A DNA stretch of 38,290 nt from a virus. The stretch covers positions 1 to 38,290 of the IMG/VR virus record IMGVR_UViG_3300005617_000159. One strand, 5' to 3'. The notes under the pieces are model-generated. The model did not search any database. It saw only the letters and a list, made by a program, of their open reading frames with translations, and had not been told where the DNA came from. This document shows positions 1 to 6,886 of this stretch, piece after piece. How positions within the stretch are numbered: the first letter of the stretch is position 1; each line of letters opens with the position of its first letter. The translations under genes were made by a program, and so were the position numbers.

Positions 1-241
1 CCACGACGTGCGAGCTTCCCCACGCCTCGACGTGCGAGCTTTCCCGCGCCTCGACGTGCGAGCTTCCCCGCGCCACGACGTGCGAGCTTCCCCACGCCTC
101 GACGTGCGAGCTTTCCCGCGCCGTAGTGACCGCAATCCGGTCGTATTGCGTGCCGCCGTGGATTTCGATGACGGTGTATTCCTTAAAAGACGCGGGAAGC
201 GCGTCGAGTTCGGCCTGAGTTTTGATGATGATAGTTGGCAT
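1..241 (-). CDS. Octapeptide-repeat protein (C-terminus beyond window edge)
   Basis: Reads leftward from an ATG at 241 and runs off the window without a stop, so only the first 80 residues are visible. Residues 1-40 form a non-repetitive head (starts MPTIIIKTQAELDALP). From about residue 41 the protein becomes an 8-residue repeat of the type A-R/W-E/G-S-S-H-V-E/V, five units here, encoded by the 24-bp DNA repeat at 3-122. Alternating small and polar residues with a regular Val suggest a beta-solenoid; I recall similar octapeptide repeats in uncharacterised phage and bacterial proteins, but no function is known to me. The rightward reading of the same DNA is also open but gives an Arg/Pro-rich peptide and is probably a shadow. 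No ribosome binding site is visible. Confidence 0.7.
   Translation of the reverse strand, partial: MPTIIIKTQAELDALPASFKEYTVIEIHGGTQYDRIAVTTARESSHVEAWGSSHVVARGSSHVEARESSHVEAWGSSHVV
3..122. repeat. Five tandem 24-bp repeats
   Basis: Five head-to-tail copies of a 24-bp unit (3-26, 27-50, 51-74, 75-98, 99-122) with the core cgacgtgcgagctt. They differ at three positions (first base a/t, a c/t after gctt, a/g near the end) in an alternating pattern. The period is a multiple of three, so the array encodes the octapeptide repeat of the leftward gene. The array continues to the window edge and may be longer outside. Confidence 0.9.
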
Positions 242-449
242 GGTGAGTCTGTTTTTTGTTGTGGTTGTTTAGGTTGTTTATGGTGAATTAGGGGTTGGCG
301 GTAGGCGCGTTCTTTCATTGTTTCGGGCCGGTCGGCGAATTTCATTTTGTTTTTTTGTTGGCGTTGACCGCAGCGGAAGTGCTGCCTTTCAATAACCACA
401 CTCTCAACAAACTCCCGCCGAAACGCACGCCAGAAATCAGCATTTATTT
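242..449. other. Intergenic stretch without a clear gene
   Basis: About 210 bases between two leftward genes. On the minus strand an ATG near 345 opens a frame that stays open into the repeat gene in another phase (starts MKFADRPETMKERAY), but it has no family resemblance and overlaps the better gene, so I do not call it. No convincing terminator is visible. Confidence 0.4.
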
Positions 450-818
450 TCACCCAGTCTCCACACTTGGCACGATTCTTGAACGCGCCGAGTCCGCCTC
501 CGAATTTCCCTTCGCGTGGTGCTCTAGGTGGTGCTTCCGGCAGAACCAGCGCACCAATGTCGGCCTCGCATAGTCGTCGTGGTGCATCTCGGAATTGCCT
601 GACCCGCAAACTTCGCACGGCTCCCACTCAATTTTTCCGCGCCTCAGATAAACGTGAGCGTAGCTCCTCGCGTTCATCTTCATCCGCTGATCAGGCGTAA
701 GCGCGTGCGTCCGCCGATACTCTCGCATCCATGCATTCGCGCACGCTCGGCAATAACCCGCGCTGGTTTGAACCGGCGCGGCTTCGCACTTTGGACAAGT
801 TTTGTTTGGGTTTCGCAT
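450..818 (-). CDS. HNH-like zinc-binding protein
   Basis: A 122-residue protein with two zinc-knuckle-like parts. The N-terminal part has C8-x2-C11 and C23-x2-C26. The C-terminal part has C68-x2-C71, then E77-M-H-H80, then C93-x2-H-H97, the spacing seen in small phage HNH or HNH-like proteins (Cys-x2-Cys, His pair, Cys-x2-His). The middle (about 30-66) is basic and likely contacts nucleic acid. It probably is a DNA-binding or nicking protein, but a catalytic His-Asn-His triad cannot be assigned with certainty. It is transcribed leftward and divergently from the TerS gene, with a 112-base shared upstream region. Unlike the two HNH-AP2 endonucleases in this window it has no terminator hairpin before its start. 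Confidence 0.7.
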   Translation of the reverse strand: MRNPNKTCPKCEAAPVQTSAGYCRACANAWMREYRRTHALTPDQRMKMNARSYAHVYLRRGKIEWEPCEVCGSGNSEMHHDDYARPTLVRWFCRKHHLEHHAKGNSEADSARSRIVPSVETG

Positions 819-930
819 AGGCCGCTAAGTTGACCGCCTCTTCTGTTAATGTAAAGCAAAACGTGGAACATCTCTCTTTTCCCCCCTGTTTTCTCTTGCC
901 CCGCGCAACTTACCTGCTACACGCTGAGAC
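819..930. promoter_or_regulatory. Divergent intergenic region between HNH-like gene and terS
   Basis: 112 bases between two divergent genes, so it should carry promoters for both. It contains a marked pyrimidine-rich run on the + strand at about 871-904. A TTGACC box on the + strand (about 829) lacks a good -10 at 16-18 bases, so I do not assign promoters precisely. Confidence 0.35.
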
Positions 931-1494
931 ATGGCGAACATCAAACTAGACTTCGAGAAGGCGTTGGCGGCGTTGCGCGAGGGGAAAAGCGCGCGGGCGG
1001 CGGCGAGGGAGCAGAACTGCTCTGATGCGGCGGTGCGGTTGCACGCTGGGCTTAAGCCGGAGCGGCGGCGGCGGTTCGAGGAGGCTGAGAGGGAGGGTCT
1101 GGACGTGATGGCGGACGGTCTGGTGGACGTGGCGGACGTATGGGACAAGCGATTTCAGGACGCTATGGACAGCGGCGTGCCGGGTGCGGCGAGCGCGGTG
1201 GTGCAAATGGCGAAGTTGGAAGTTGACGCGAGGAAGTGGGCGTTGGCGAAGCGGCATCCGGGGCGTTACGGGGATAAACTGGCGATAGAGCACGGGGGCG
1301 GTGTGGCGGTGGGGGTGGGGCTGCTGGCGGGGGATGGTGAGGTGAGGGAGAAGCTGCGGCAGGTGTTCGAGCTGGGAGGTGCGGGTCGGGCGATTGAGGG
1401 CGGCGCGGTGGCCGTTGGAAAGACCGGCGAGGCGGAAGCCGAGTCCGGGAAGGTTGGGCGAGCGGACGGTGTTGACTCAGGCGGCGTCGGATGA
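931..1494 (+). CDS. Terminase small subunit
   Basis: A 187-residue protein. Residues 1-45 look like a helix-turn-helix (repeated-Ala helices, then a CSDAAVRLHAGLKPE turn), which in small terminases recognises the packaging site. Residues 60-125 contain the segment typical of TerS proteins in which Ala/Arg-rich helices end in HPGRYGDKLAIEHGG; this closing motif (…YGDK…H.G) is frequent in phage small terminases. The tail after residue 125 is Gly/Ala/Glu-rich and looks disordered. The large subunit lies 1.6 kb downstream on the same strand, supporting the call. The last 18 bases overlap the end of the convergent leftward winged-helix gene. The ATG at 931 has no SD sequence. Confidence 0.8.
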   Translation: MANIKLDFEKALAALREGKSARAAAREQNCSDAAVRLHAGLKPERRRRFEEAEREGLDVMADGLVDVADVWDKRFQDAMDSGVPGAASAVVQMAKLEVDARKWALAKRHPGRYGDKLAIEHGGGVAVGVGLLAGDGEVREKLRQVFELGGAGRAIEGGAVAVGKTGEAEAESGKVGRADGVDSGGVG

Positions 1495-2154
1495 ACGGGC
1501 GAAGGAAAGCAGGCCAGCTCGCCAGTCGCGGTCTGGTGGGGTGCTGCCGTCGGCGTTAGTGGGGAATGACTGATAAGCGTCGTCGCTTGCGAAATAGACG
1601 GTGGCGATGCGATCGGAAAGGTTGTTGGCGGCTAGGAAGGCGGCGAGTTCTGCTGGTGGCGGGATTGGCCGGTTATTGGGCGCCTTATCCGTTTTCGTGG
1701 TTTGGACTGTTTCTTTATGAACATCGCCTTGTTTTACCGACGTTCGGGTTTTCAGGCGGTCTCCTATGAAACCCTTGGGTGTTGCTGGTGATGCGAGGAT
1801 TTCTGCGAGATCGGCTGGATCGGCGAAAACGTGCCAACGTGAGCCGCTAAAGCTGTCGGAGGTTCGTCCCGATATGGCGAAGCGGTGCATATGGCCAGCG
1901 CGGGCTAGTTCGCGGAAGGCTCGGCGAAGGCGGTCGCGTCCAAGGCCGGTTTTAGTTTGGGATGTGTCCATGCGGATTTCCCATTTCTTTGGAAGGCTGA
2001 GAAGGTAGATTAGAACGCCGCGCGCGGTGATGGACAAGTTTTCGTCTTGGGCAAGGCTGTTGGGGACAAGTGTGAAGTTGGCGAGCGCGCGGGATTTGTG
2101 GATGGTGGTCTCGGTTGGCTGCGAGTTTGTCGGGAGAGAGTGGAGTTTGGCCAT
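1477..2154 (-). CDS. Winged-helix DNA-binding protein (replication-initiator-like)
   Basis: A 225-residue protein. Residues about 26-100 form a winged-helix domain: a beta entry (FTLVPNSLAQDENL), SITARGVLIYLLSLPKKWE as the first helices, then a recognition helix in GLGRDRLRRAFRELARAGH. This arrangement is typical of phage and plasmid helix-turn-helix proteins related to RepA N-terminal domains. The middle is Lys/Thr/Pro-rich, and the C-terminal 70 residues end in DRDWRAGLLSFARSSDAA, a Trp-containing tail often seen in such proteins. The role is probably replication initiation or transcription control. The ATG directly follows the T-run of an intrinsic terminator belonging to RNA element 1, so expression is likely controlled by read-through. 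Confidence 0.7.
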   Translation of the reverse strand: MAKLHSLPTNSQPTETTIHKSRALANFTLVPNSLAQDENLSITARGVLIYLLSLPKKWEIRMDTSQTKTGLGRDRLRRAFRELARAGHMHRFAISGRTSDSFSGSRWHVFADPADLAEILASPATPKGFIGDRLKTRTSVKQGDVHKETVQTTKTDKAPNNRPIPPPAELAAFLAANNLSDRIATVYFASDDAYQSFPTNADGSTPPDRDWRAGLLSFARSSDAA

Positions 2155-2191
2155 AAATAAAAGAGCCGCAACGCGTCCACGTTGCGGCTCT
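2155..2191 (-). terminator. Intrinsic terminator of element 1
   Basis: An 11-bp perfect stem (2162-2172 with 2181-2191), 8-base loop, followed on the minus strand by TTTATTT and then directly by the start codon at 2154. Confidence 0.8.
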
Positions 2192-2296
2192 CAACCGGCC
2201 TTGCGGCTGGTTCCCCGGTGAAGGGAGAATGGTTTATGTCGTGGCGTGGACGCGCTTTGACTGCGGTTAGTGTTATGGTCAGAGCGCATATGTCAA
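2155..2296 (-). ncRNA. Switch-like leader RNA, element 1
   Basis: Minus-strand promoter: TTGACA at 2296-2291, 16-base spacer, AACACT at 2274-2269, so transcription should begin near 2262. The RNA then has a 5' arm CGCGUCCACG (2254-2245), a CCC/GGG hairpin, a GCAA-tetraloop hairpin, and a terminator hairpin (2191-2162). The terminator loop plus two stem bases, CGUGGACGCG (2181-2172), is perfectly complementary to the 5' arm. The two pairings exclude each other, as in terminator/antiterminator switches. The T-run ends at the ATG of the winged-helix gene. Compare elements 2-4. Confidence 0.7.
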
Positions 2297-2377
2297 GCCA
2301 AAGCAGCTCCGCGCGGTATTCACAAGGGACACACGAAACATCCTACCTCAACCCGGTGCGGCCTCTCGGCTCGCCTC

Positions 2378-2686
2378 CTAGCTCCGGCGGACTGCGGGCG
2401 TAAGGTGGGGCGGGACGGGAGCGGTGTCAAGCGCACGCGCGTTGATGGCCTCGGCCTCTCGCACGATGGCAATGAAATCTAGCTTTAGCGCATCCCAGCG
2501 CGCCTGCGGCATGATGGCGGTGATTTCGTGGCCGAAGTTCTCGCCGGTCGGTTGATTGGCGGCGGCAGAGTAGCAAACCTCCACTTGGCCGGTGCGGTGA
2601 ACGCGGCGAATGCGCCATGCGCCGGTTGCTTGGCTCTCGTGGTCGTTGGACGGGTAAAGACCCAGAATGATCGGGCGTGTTTTCAT
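2378..2686 (-). CDS. Hypothetical protein
   Basis: A 102-residue protein starting MKTRPIILGLYPSNDHESQ. It reads as a folded small protein: a beta-rich front (GAWRIRRVHRTGQVEVCYSA) and a helical back (ARWDALKLDFIAIVREAEAI). I recognise no family. A TTG seven codons upstream (2707) would add MSHRFLH, but the ATG is preferred. It ends about 80 bases before the promoter of element 1 and shares the strand of the winged-helix gene, so it may belong to the same early-type leftward set. The opposite strand around 2667-2715 starts a rightward gene. Confidence 0.6.
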   Translation of the reverse strand: MKTRPIILGLYPSNDHESQATGAWRIRRVHRTGQVEVCYSAAANQPTGENFGHEITAIMPQARWDALKLDFIAIVREAEAINARALDTAPVPPHLTPAVRRS

Positions 2687-2714
2687 GTGTAGGAAACGAT
2701 GGGACAAAATCGTT

Positions 2715-3056
2715 ATGCGTCAAGCGTGGTTCGGCATTGCGGTTTGTGCTTGCGCCGTGCGTGTGGCGTGCCATTGGTGCCGCGTGCAAACAAAAACTCA
2801 ACCCACACAAATTCCGTCGCCGTCGCGGGAACTCACCGACGGCTTTCGCAAACAATCGGGCCGTGGCGCACTCTACTCGGTCGTGTTCACGACACCGCGC
2901 ACGGGAGACGACACGCAGGACATAAAGCCGATGCTTGAGGCGGTGCTGGCTGAGTTCCCGAAGGCCGACCCTAACGAGGTGTGGCGGTGGTTCGCTGAAA
3001 AGCTATGCCGACAAGATGGCGACACCCTTGGTGGATTTATGAAACTACGGTTTTAG
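2715..3056 (+). CDS. Hypothetical protein upstream of terL
   Basis: A 113-residue reading frame ending 32 bases before terL. The C-terminal two thirds (from ELTDGFRKQSGRGALYSVV to GGFMKLRF) look protein-like, with an acidic helical part (LEAVLAEFPKADPNEVWRWF). The first 27 residues are Cys- and Ala-rich and less convincing, so translation may begin at an internal GTG near 2787. No family is recognised. Genes in this position between TerS and TerL are often small accessory proteins, but nothing here shows a function. Confidence 0.5.
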   Translation: MRQAWFGIAVCACAVRVACHWCRVQTKTQPTQIPSPSRELTDGFRKQSGRGALYSVVFTTPRTGDDTQDIKPMLEAVLAEFPKADPNEVWRWFAEKLCRQDGDTLGGFMKLRF

Positions 3057-3088
3057 GGCGGGCGCTATTCTGTGGTTGACGAAACCTT

Positions 3089-5188
3089 ATGCCGATAACC
3101 ATTGACGAAGCGCGGGCGATGCGCGGCTGGCTGCTGGACGTGCGGAAGAATGGGAGCACGCCACTGGCCGTGGCGGCGGCGAAACGGTGCGTGCTGCTGC
3201 TGGCGGATAAGGAGGCTGATTTCCTGCGGGCGCACGCGCATTTGTTCGCCAACACGGCGACGGGCATCAACGACATTGCGGTTGCGTTCGTGGCGTGGCT
3301 GTCGGCGGTTGGACGAAAGACGGCGGCGGCGGCGGTTTTGTGGGATGAAGACCAGTTCACAGCGGAGCCGGTTTGCGTGCGGAGGATATGGGCGGCGTTG
3401 GACGCTAACAACTATGTGGCGTTCATAGGCGCGAGTGGCCTTGGCAAGTCAATGTCACCTGCGATTTGGCTGCTGCTGGACTGGCTGAGTGACCCGACAG
3501 GGACGCGGGTGGATTTGGTGAGCACGGACGACCAGAAGTTGAAGGGGGCGCTTTATGCGAAGATTGTGAACCTGCACCAATCGGCGAGCATCAAACTGCC
3601 GGGCGTGGCGGCGGCTGAGACGCTGTCGCTGGACAGCAAGGCTGGGTTTGGCTTTCACCTGCAACTGATTCAGCGCGGGTTGATGTCGTCGGGCGAGTTG
3701 AAGGGTATGCACTTGTCGGCGCGGCCAATCCCGCACGCAATCTATGGGAAATACACGCGGCGGCGAGTGATGCTGGACGAGGCCGAGGAAATCCCGGTGA
3801 ACGTGTGGGGGCAGATTCCGAACGTGCTGGCGTCGTCGGACGCGGGGACGGACGGGGTTAAGATTATTGCGACGGCGAACCCTAAGAACCAAAACTCGAC
3901 CTTTGGCGAGCATTGCAAACCGGCGGATGGGTGGGGCGCGCTGCCGGAGGAGCCGCAGGAATGGAAGGCGGCGAAGGGCGCGACTGTCATCCGGCTGGAT
4001 GTGCGGAAGACGGAGAACATCATGCGAAACAAGGTGGTGTTTCGCGGGTTTCAGTCGCCGGATGGGTTTCGGGCGTTGCTAGATTCTTGCGGCGGTGATG
4101 AGAACCACCCCGACATGTGGACGTTCGGTTACGGGTTTTTCCCGCCGAATGGGAACGCGACGAACCTGATACCGCAGCGGTGGTTGATTGCGTGTCAGGG
4201 TGAATGGATTTTCACGCAGATGCCGATGCCGGTGGCGGGGTTTGATGTGGCGTTGGACGGCGGGGACTTGCCGATTCTGTGCACGGCGAGCGTGGGGCTG
4301 GCGGCGAAGTGGCGGAACTACGCCGGGCAGGAATTCACGCTAAAGGAGCCGAGGTGGGTGGTGCAGGTGGAGGCCGACATCAACGTGCCGCCGGGAGACA
4401 CGCAGGACGTGGCGGACGAGGCAATGGCGCGGTGTAGGTCGCTAGGGATTGAGGCGGAGAACTTGGCGGTGGACATAACGGGTATGCCGGGGGTGGGCGA
4501 CGTGATGGCGGTGCAATGGAACCGGAAAGTGCTGGGGCTGGCGTCGCACGATGCGCGGGCCGAGGAGCGTGCGCCGATTATCCGGGTGAACTATTCGGAG
4601 AAGCCGAGCACGATGAAGATTTCAGCGGAGGACAGCAAGACGCCGCGTGACCTGTATGACCGGACGGCTACGGAGCTTTGGTATCGGCTGTCGAAGTGGC
4701 TGGAACTGGACATTGTGCGGATAGGGCGTGGGGTGACGGCCAGCGCGATTGAGCAGTTGACATCGCGGCGCGGCGGTTACTCGGCGGTGCGTGGCGGGAA
4801 GAAAACGATTGAGCCAAAGAGCGTGCATAAGAAGCGGCTTGCGGGGAAGTCATGCGATCGGGCCGACGCCATAACGCTCGCCATATTTTCCGCCGCGATG
4901 CGCTGCGAAGGACTGGCCCCGCGCGCCAAGGACACTCCGGGGGATAGGCCGCTGCCCTACTCGCAATGGGGGCAGGAGAAGGCGTTTGGGCGTAGCTGGC
5001 GTGACCCGCTGGCGGTTGCGCCGGGTCAGCCTGCTAACTTGGGTGGTGCGCCGAGGTTTGCGCCGACCTTGGAGGGGTTGGAGGCGGCGCGGCAGGGCGA
5101 CACGCAGATTCCGGGGTTGCCGTCTCAGTTTGGCGGTGCGCCGATGCCGGTTGAGCCGACGCAGGGCGGCGCGTTGGGGATTTGGTAG
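3089..5188 (+). CDS. Terminase large subunit
   Basis: The DNA-packaging ATPase and nuclease, 699 residues. The ATPase domain shows Walker A GASGLGKS (114-121), Walker B RRVMLDEAEE (225-234; the acidic pair follows the hydrophobic strand) and the coupling motif IIATANP (259-265). The RNase H-like nuclease domain begins with GFDVALDGGD (384-393, first metal-binding Asp), continues with LAVDITGMPGVGD, and ends with the acidic motif in CDRADAITLA. An N-terminal extension of about 100 residues precedes Walker A, and a Pro/Gly-rich tail of about 70 residues follows the nuclease; such a tail often contacts the portal. It lies between TerS and portal. The ATG at 3089 is preceded by a pyrimidine-rich context without SD. 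The protein is complete and shows no frameshift. Confidence 0.93.
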   Translation: MPITIDEARAMRGWLLDVRKNGSTPLAVAAAKRCVLLLADKEADFLRAHAHLFANTATGINDIAVAFVAWLSAVGRKTAAAAVLWDEDQFTAEPVCVRRIWAALDANNYVAFIGASGLGKSMSPAIWLLLDWLSDPTGTRVDLVSTDDQKLKGALYAKIVNLHQSASIKLPGVAAAETLSLDSKAGFGFHLQLIQRGLMSSGELKGMHLSARPIPHAIYGKYTRRRVMLDEAEEIPVNVWGQIPNVLASSDAGTDGVKIIATANPKNQNSTFGEHCKPADGWGALPEEPQEWKAAKGATVIRLDVRKTENIMRNKVVFRGFQSPDGFRALLDSCGGDENHPDMWTFGYGFFPPNGNATNLIPQRWLIACQGEWIFTQMPMPVAGFDVALDGGDLPILCTASVGLAAKWRNYAGQEFTLKEPRWVVQVEADINVPPGDTQDVADEAMARCRSLGIEAENLAVDITGMPGVGDVMAVQWNRKVLGLASHDARAEERAPIIRVNYSEKPSTMKISAEDSKTPRDLYDRTATELWYRLSKWLELDIVRIGRGVTASAIEQLTSRRGGYSAVRGGKKTIEPKSVHKKRLAGKSCDRADAITLAIFSAAMRCEGLAPRAKDTPGDRPLPYSQWGQEKAFGRSWRDPLAVAPGQPANLGGAPRFAPTLEGLEAARQGDTQIPGLPSQFGGAPMPVEPTQGGALGIW

Positions 5189-5205
5189 CGGATGTGTGCC
5201 GACGT

Positions 5206-5439
5206 TCAGAACAGGGCGGTTTGGCCTTTGCATTCTCCGCGAGGAAGCCCTTTGGCGCGTGGTAGCTGCGAGGTGGAAACGAGTTGGTCGTAACGGTCGC
5301 GGTCAATTTCCATTCCGCGCATCCGATGAAGCCATCCTTTCACTTTTGGGTCAACGCCGAGATAGACGGTGAGAAAGGTTTTGGCTCCGCCGTTTTCTGT
5401 GCGACAAGCCTGTTCAATGTCGAGTTCGGTAAGTTGCAT
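5206..5439 (-). CDS. Small hypothetical protein, possibly longer
   Basis: A 77-residue protein from the ATG at 5439 (starts MQLTELDIEQACRTENGG, then TFLTVYLGVDPKVKGWLHRM). It has no recognised domain and is charged and probably helical. The frame stays open upstream for a further 94 codons to a TTG at 5721, and that TTG touches the T-run of RNA element 3 exactly as the ATGs of three other genes touch theirs. The extension (171 residues in all) is Gly/Arg-rich and not convincingly protein-like, so I call the short form and note the long form as an alternative. It is convergent with terL, whose stop is 17 bases away. Confidence 0.5.
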   Translation of the reverse strand: MQLTELDIEQACRTENGGAKTFLTVYLGVDPKVKGWLHRMRGMEIDRDRYDQLVSTSQLPRAKGLPRGECKGQTALF

Positions 5440-5972
5440 TGGGTAGTGTGTGAGAAAACTTGTTCTCCCCCCAAGCCGGGGGAATTCCTTGGCGGCGAGG
5501 CCAAGAATTGAGGGCGTCGGCCCGTCTCTCAAAAAATGGTCGGCTTTAGTGAGTCCGCCCCTTGTCCGCGTTGGCCCTTGTTCCCCCGCCCGCACCGAGT
5601 CACCTCCTGCCATGCCGGAAAGAATTCCCCTAAAGAACCGACATGGGCTTGTTGCCACTGCGTATTTTGAGAGTTCCGCCGTTCGGGGGCTGTGCCGTGG
5701 TAGTCTTTGGTTGACGGGCAAGAAAAGGCCCGGCCCACGGGTTCAGCGTAGGTCGGGCGGGATTTTCAAGGCGGGGGGCTTGGCGGCTTACCCCGTGAAA
5801 GTGTGCTCGATAGTCGCCGCTGAACCCGGTGACGGCGCAAAGTTGGGGCGACGTTTCCCCCGCCGTCAAGCGTTTTTTTCAACTATTTTTTACTTTCCAA
5901 TCTACCGAATAGCGGCCAACAAATACAGGTATAGACAACAACCCGAAACAAAATGGCGGTTATGCCAGTCTG
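5440..5972. other. Gene-poor stretch with RNA element 3 and hairpins
   Basis: About 530 bases without a confident gene. It contains RNA element 3 on the minus strand (5720-5869), an imperfect inverted repeat near 5611-5650 (ccatgccgg / ccgacatgg around an EcoRI-like gaattc), a second gaattc near 5483, and several short G/C hairpins. Being between terL and portal, it could also hold a packaging signal, but nothing proves that. Confidence 0.5.
5720..5869 (-). ncRNA. Switch-like leader RNA, element 3
   Basis: Minus-strand promoter-like sequence: an A-tract, then TTGACG at 5869-5864 and a weak -10 (CAACTT, 5845-5840, 18-base spacer). The RNA has a 5' arm GGGUUCAGCG (5827-5818) and ends in a terminator-type hairpin (5758-5728, one A-C mismatch) followed by CTTTTCTT. 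The hairpin loop plus one base, CGCUGAACCC (5748-5739), is perfectly complementary to the 5' arm. The geometry matches elements 1, 2 and 4, but the internal GCAA hairpin is not clear here. Confidence 0.6.
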
Positions 5973-6155
5973 ATGAGGAACTGGCTATGGTCGCAGATTG
6001 CTATTAAGGACGCAGAACTTGCGGCGCAGGAGCGCGGTGAATCCGGCGACGTTGCCGGGGCAATTCAGAGCGTGCTTGAAGATGTGACGCCAAACGCAAT
6101 CATGGCGGATGCTTTCGAGTCAGACGATGTTTTCCCTGAGCCAGGGGTCAACTGA
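5973..6155 (+). CDS. Small hypothetical protein
   Basis: A 60-residue, strongly acidic protein (starts MRNWLWSQIAIKDAELAAQE, later IQSVLEDVTPN and AFESDDVFPEPG). Composition is plausible for a real small phage protein, with a predicted helical first half. No family is recognised. It lies rightward between terL and portal; its end overlaps the end of the convergent leftward Cys-rich gene by eight bases. No SD sequence is visible. Confidence 0.45.
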   Translation: MRNWLWSQIAIKDAELAAQERGESGDVAGAIQSVLEDVTPNAIMADAFESDDVFPEPGVN

Positions 6156-6786
6156 CTTGTGCCGCTAGTTCCTGCCGCACCCAGCAAGATTCGGGAGCGT
6201 TGAGTGCGGCCATGCTTGCGGCGGTGACGGGTGAGCCGTCGGGATGGCGAAGATCGGAAATCGGCAGATTGCAAGCGACCGAGCAACCCCAGCCGGTAGC
6301 TAGGCAGGATTGGTTGACGATTCCGCGTGGAGATGAGGCGCGTGCGTAGGACAACTTTTGGAGGGCTTGCTCGACGCGGGCGTCAGAACCACAGCCACAA
6401 CCCCAAGTTTGGCGCATGGGACAGGCCATGCAGACGTTCATACGGGCGGTGGCCTTGGACTCGGCTACGGCCCCGTAGCCGCCTTGTGGTTTGCGCTGAA
6501 CGAGGCTGGCAATCCAGATGCCTAGGCGGTGGAAAATGTCGGTGATGCCGGGGCGCGCGTCGGTGAAGCCCAAATCCTTTGGTTCTTTGTCGCAGGCGGT
6601 GGGCCAGCGGTGGCAAATGTAGGTGGCAACGTCGCCGACGACATCGCCAACCGGGATGCCGCGACGGGCGCGGGAGTCGGCAATGACAGGGTAGAGCAGC
6701 GCGATGGTGGGTGCCTCGATGCGCGTGCCGTCCGTGTCAACGAAGTGCGGGCCTTCGGGCGGCTGGGTGTTTTCGCGGACTTTCAT
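6148..6786 (-). CDS. Cysteine-rich hypothetical protein
   Basis: A 212-residue protein starting MKVRENTQPPEGPHF. The first 115 residues have no Cys cluster beyond two isolated Cys (in YICHRWPTACDKE). After that comes a dense set: MNVCMACPMRQTWGCGCG, then SCLATGWGCSVACNLP and a late Cys in APESCWVRQEL. The spacing suggests one or two metal sites (zinc or iron-sulfur), but no known family is recognised. An ATG 22 codons upstream (6852) would add a hydrophobic leader (IATFFGVAFLF), giving a possible membrane anchor; I prefer the shorter form because the longer one would overlap the region just before the portal start. It is transcribed against the flanking morphogenesis genes. Confidence 0.6.
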   Translation of the reverse strand: MKVRENTQPPEGPHFVDTDGTRIEAPTIALLYPVIADSRARRGIPVGDVVGDVATYICHRWPTACDKEPKDLGFTDARPGITDIFHRLGIWIASLVQRKPQGGYGAVAESKATARMNVCMACPMRQTWGCGCGSDARVEQALQKLSYARASSPRGIVNQSCLATGWGCSVACNLPISDLRHPDGSPVTAASMAALNAPESCWVRQELAAQVS

Positions 6787-6886
6787 TGGGTGGTTGGGTG
6801 CAGGCAATAGCGGGCGAAATAAAAACGCAACACCGAAAAAGGTTGCAATCATAGCAAATATGCTTTTGCGACTGAGTCACAATCCC

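Noticed and set aside
3-122. CRISPR-like repeats
   Set aside because: The 24-bp units are directly adjacent without spacers and encode an octapeptide repeat.
8-286. Rightward 92-residue reading frame over the repeats
   Set aside because: Arg/Pro-rich and without family resemblance; the leftward frame has a normal N-terminal domain and a recognisable repeat type.
2255-2290. Plus-strand promoter TTGACT…TATGGT
   Set aside because: The spacer would be only 11 bases, and the TTGACA on the minus strand with a 16-base spacer fits better.
5450-6007. Rightward 185-residue reading frame after terL
   Set aside because: It crosses the hairpins and RNA element 3 and has no protein-like composition.
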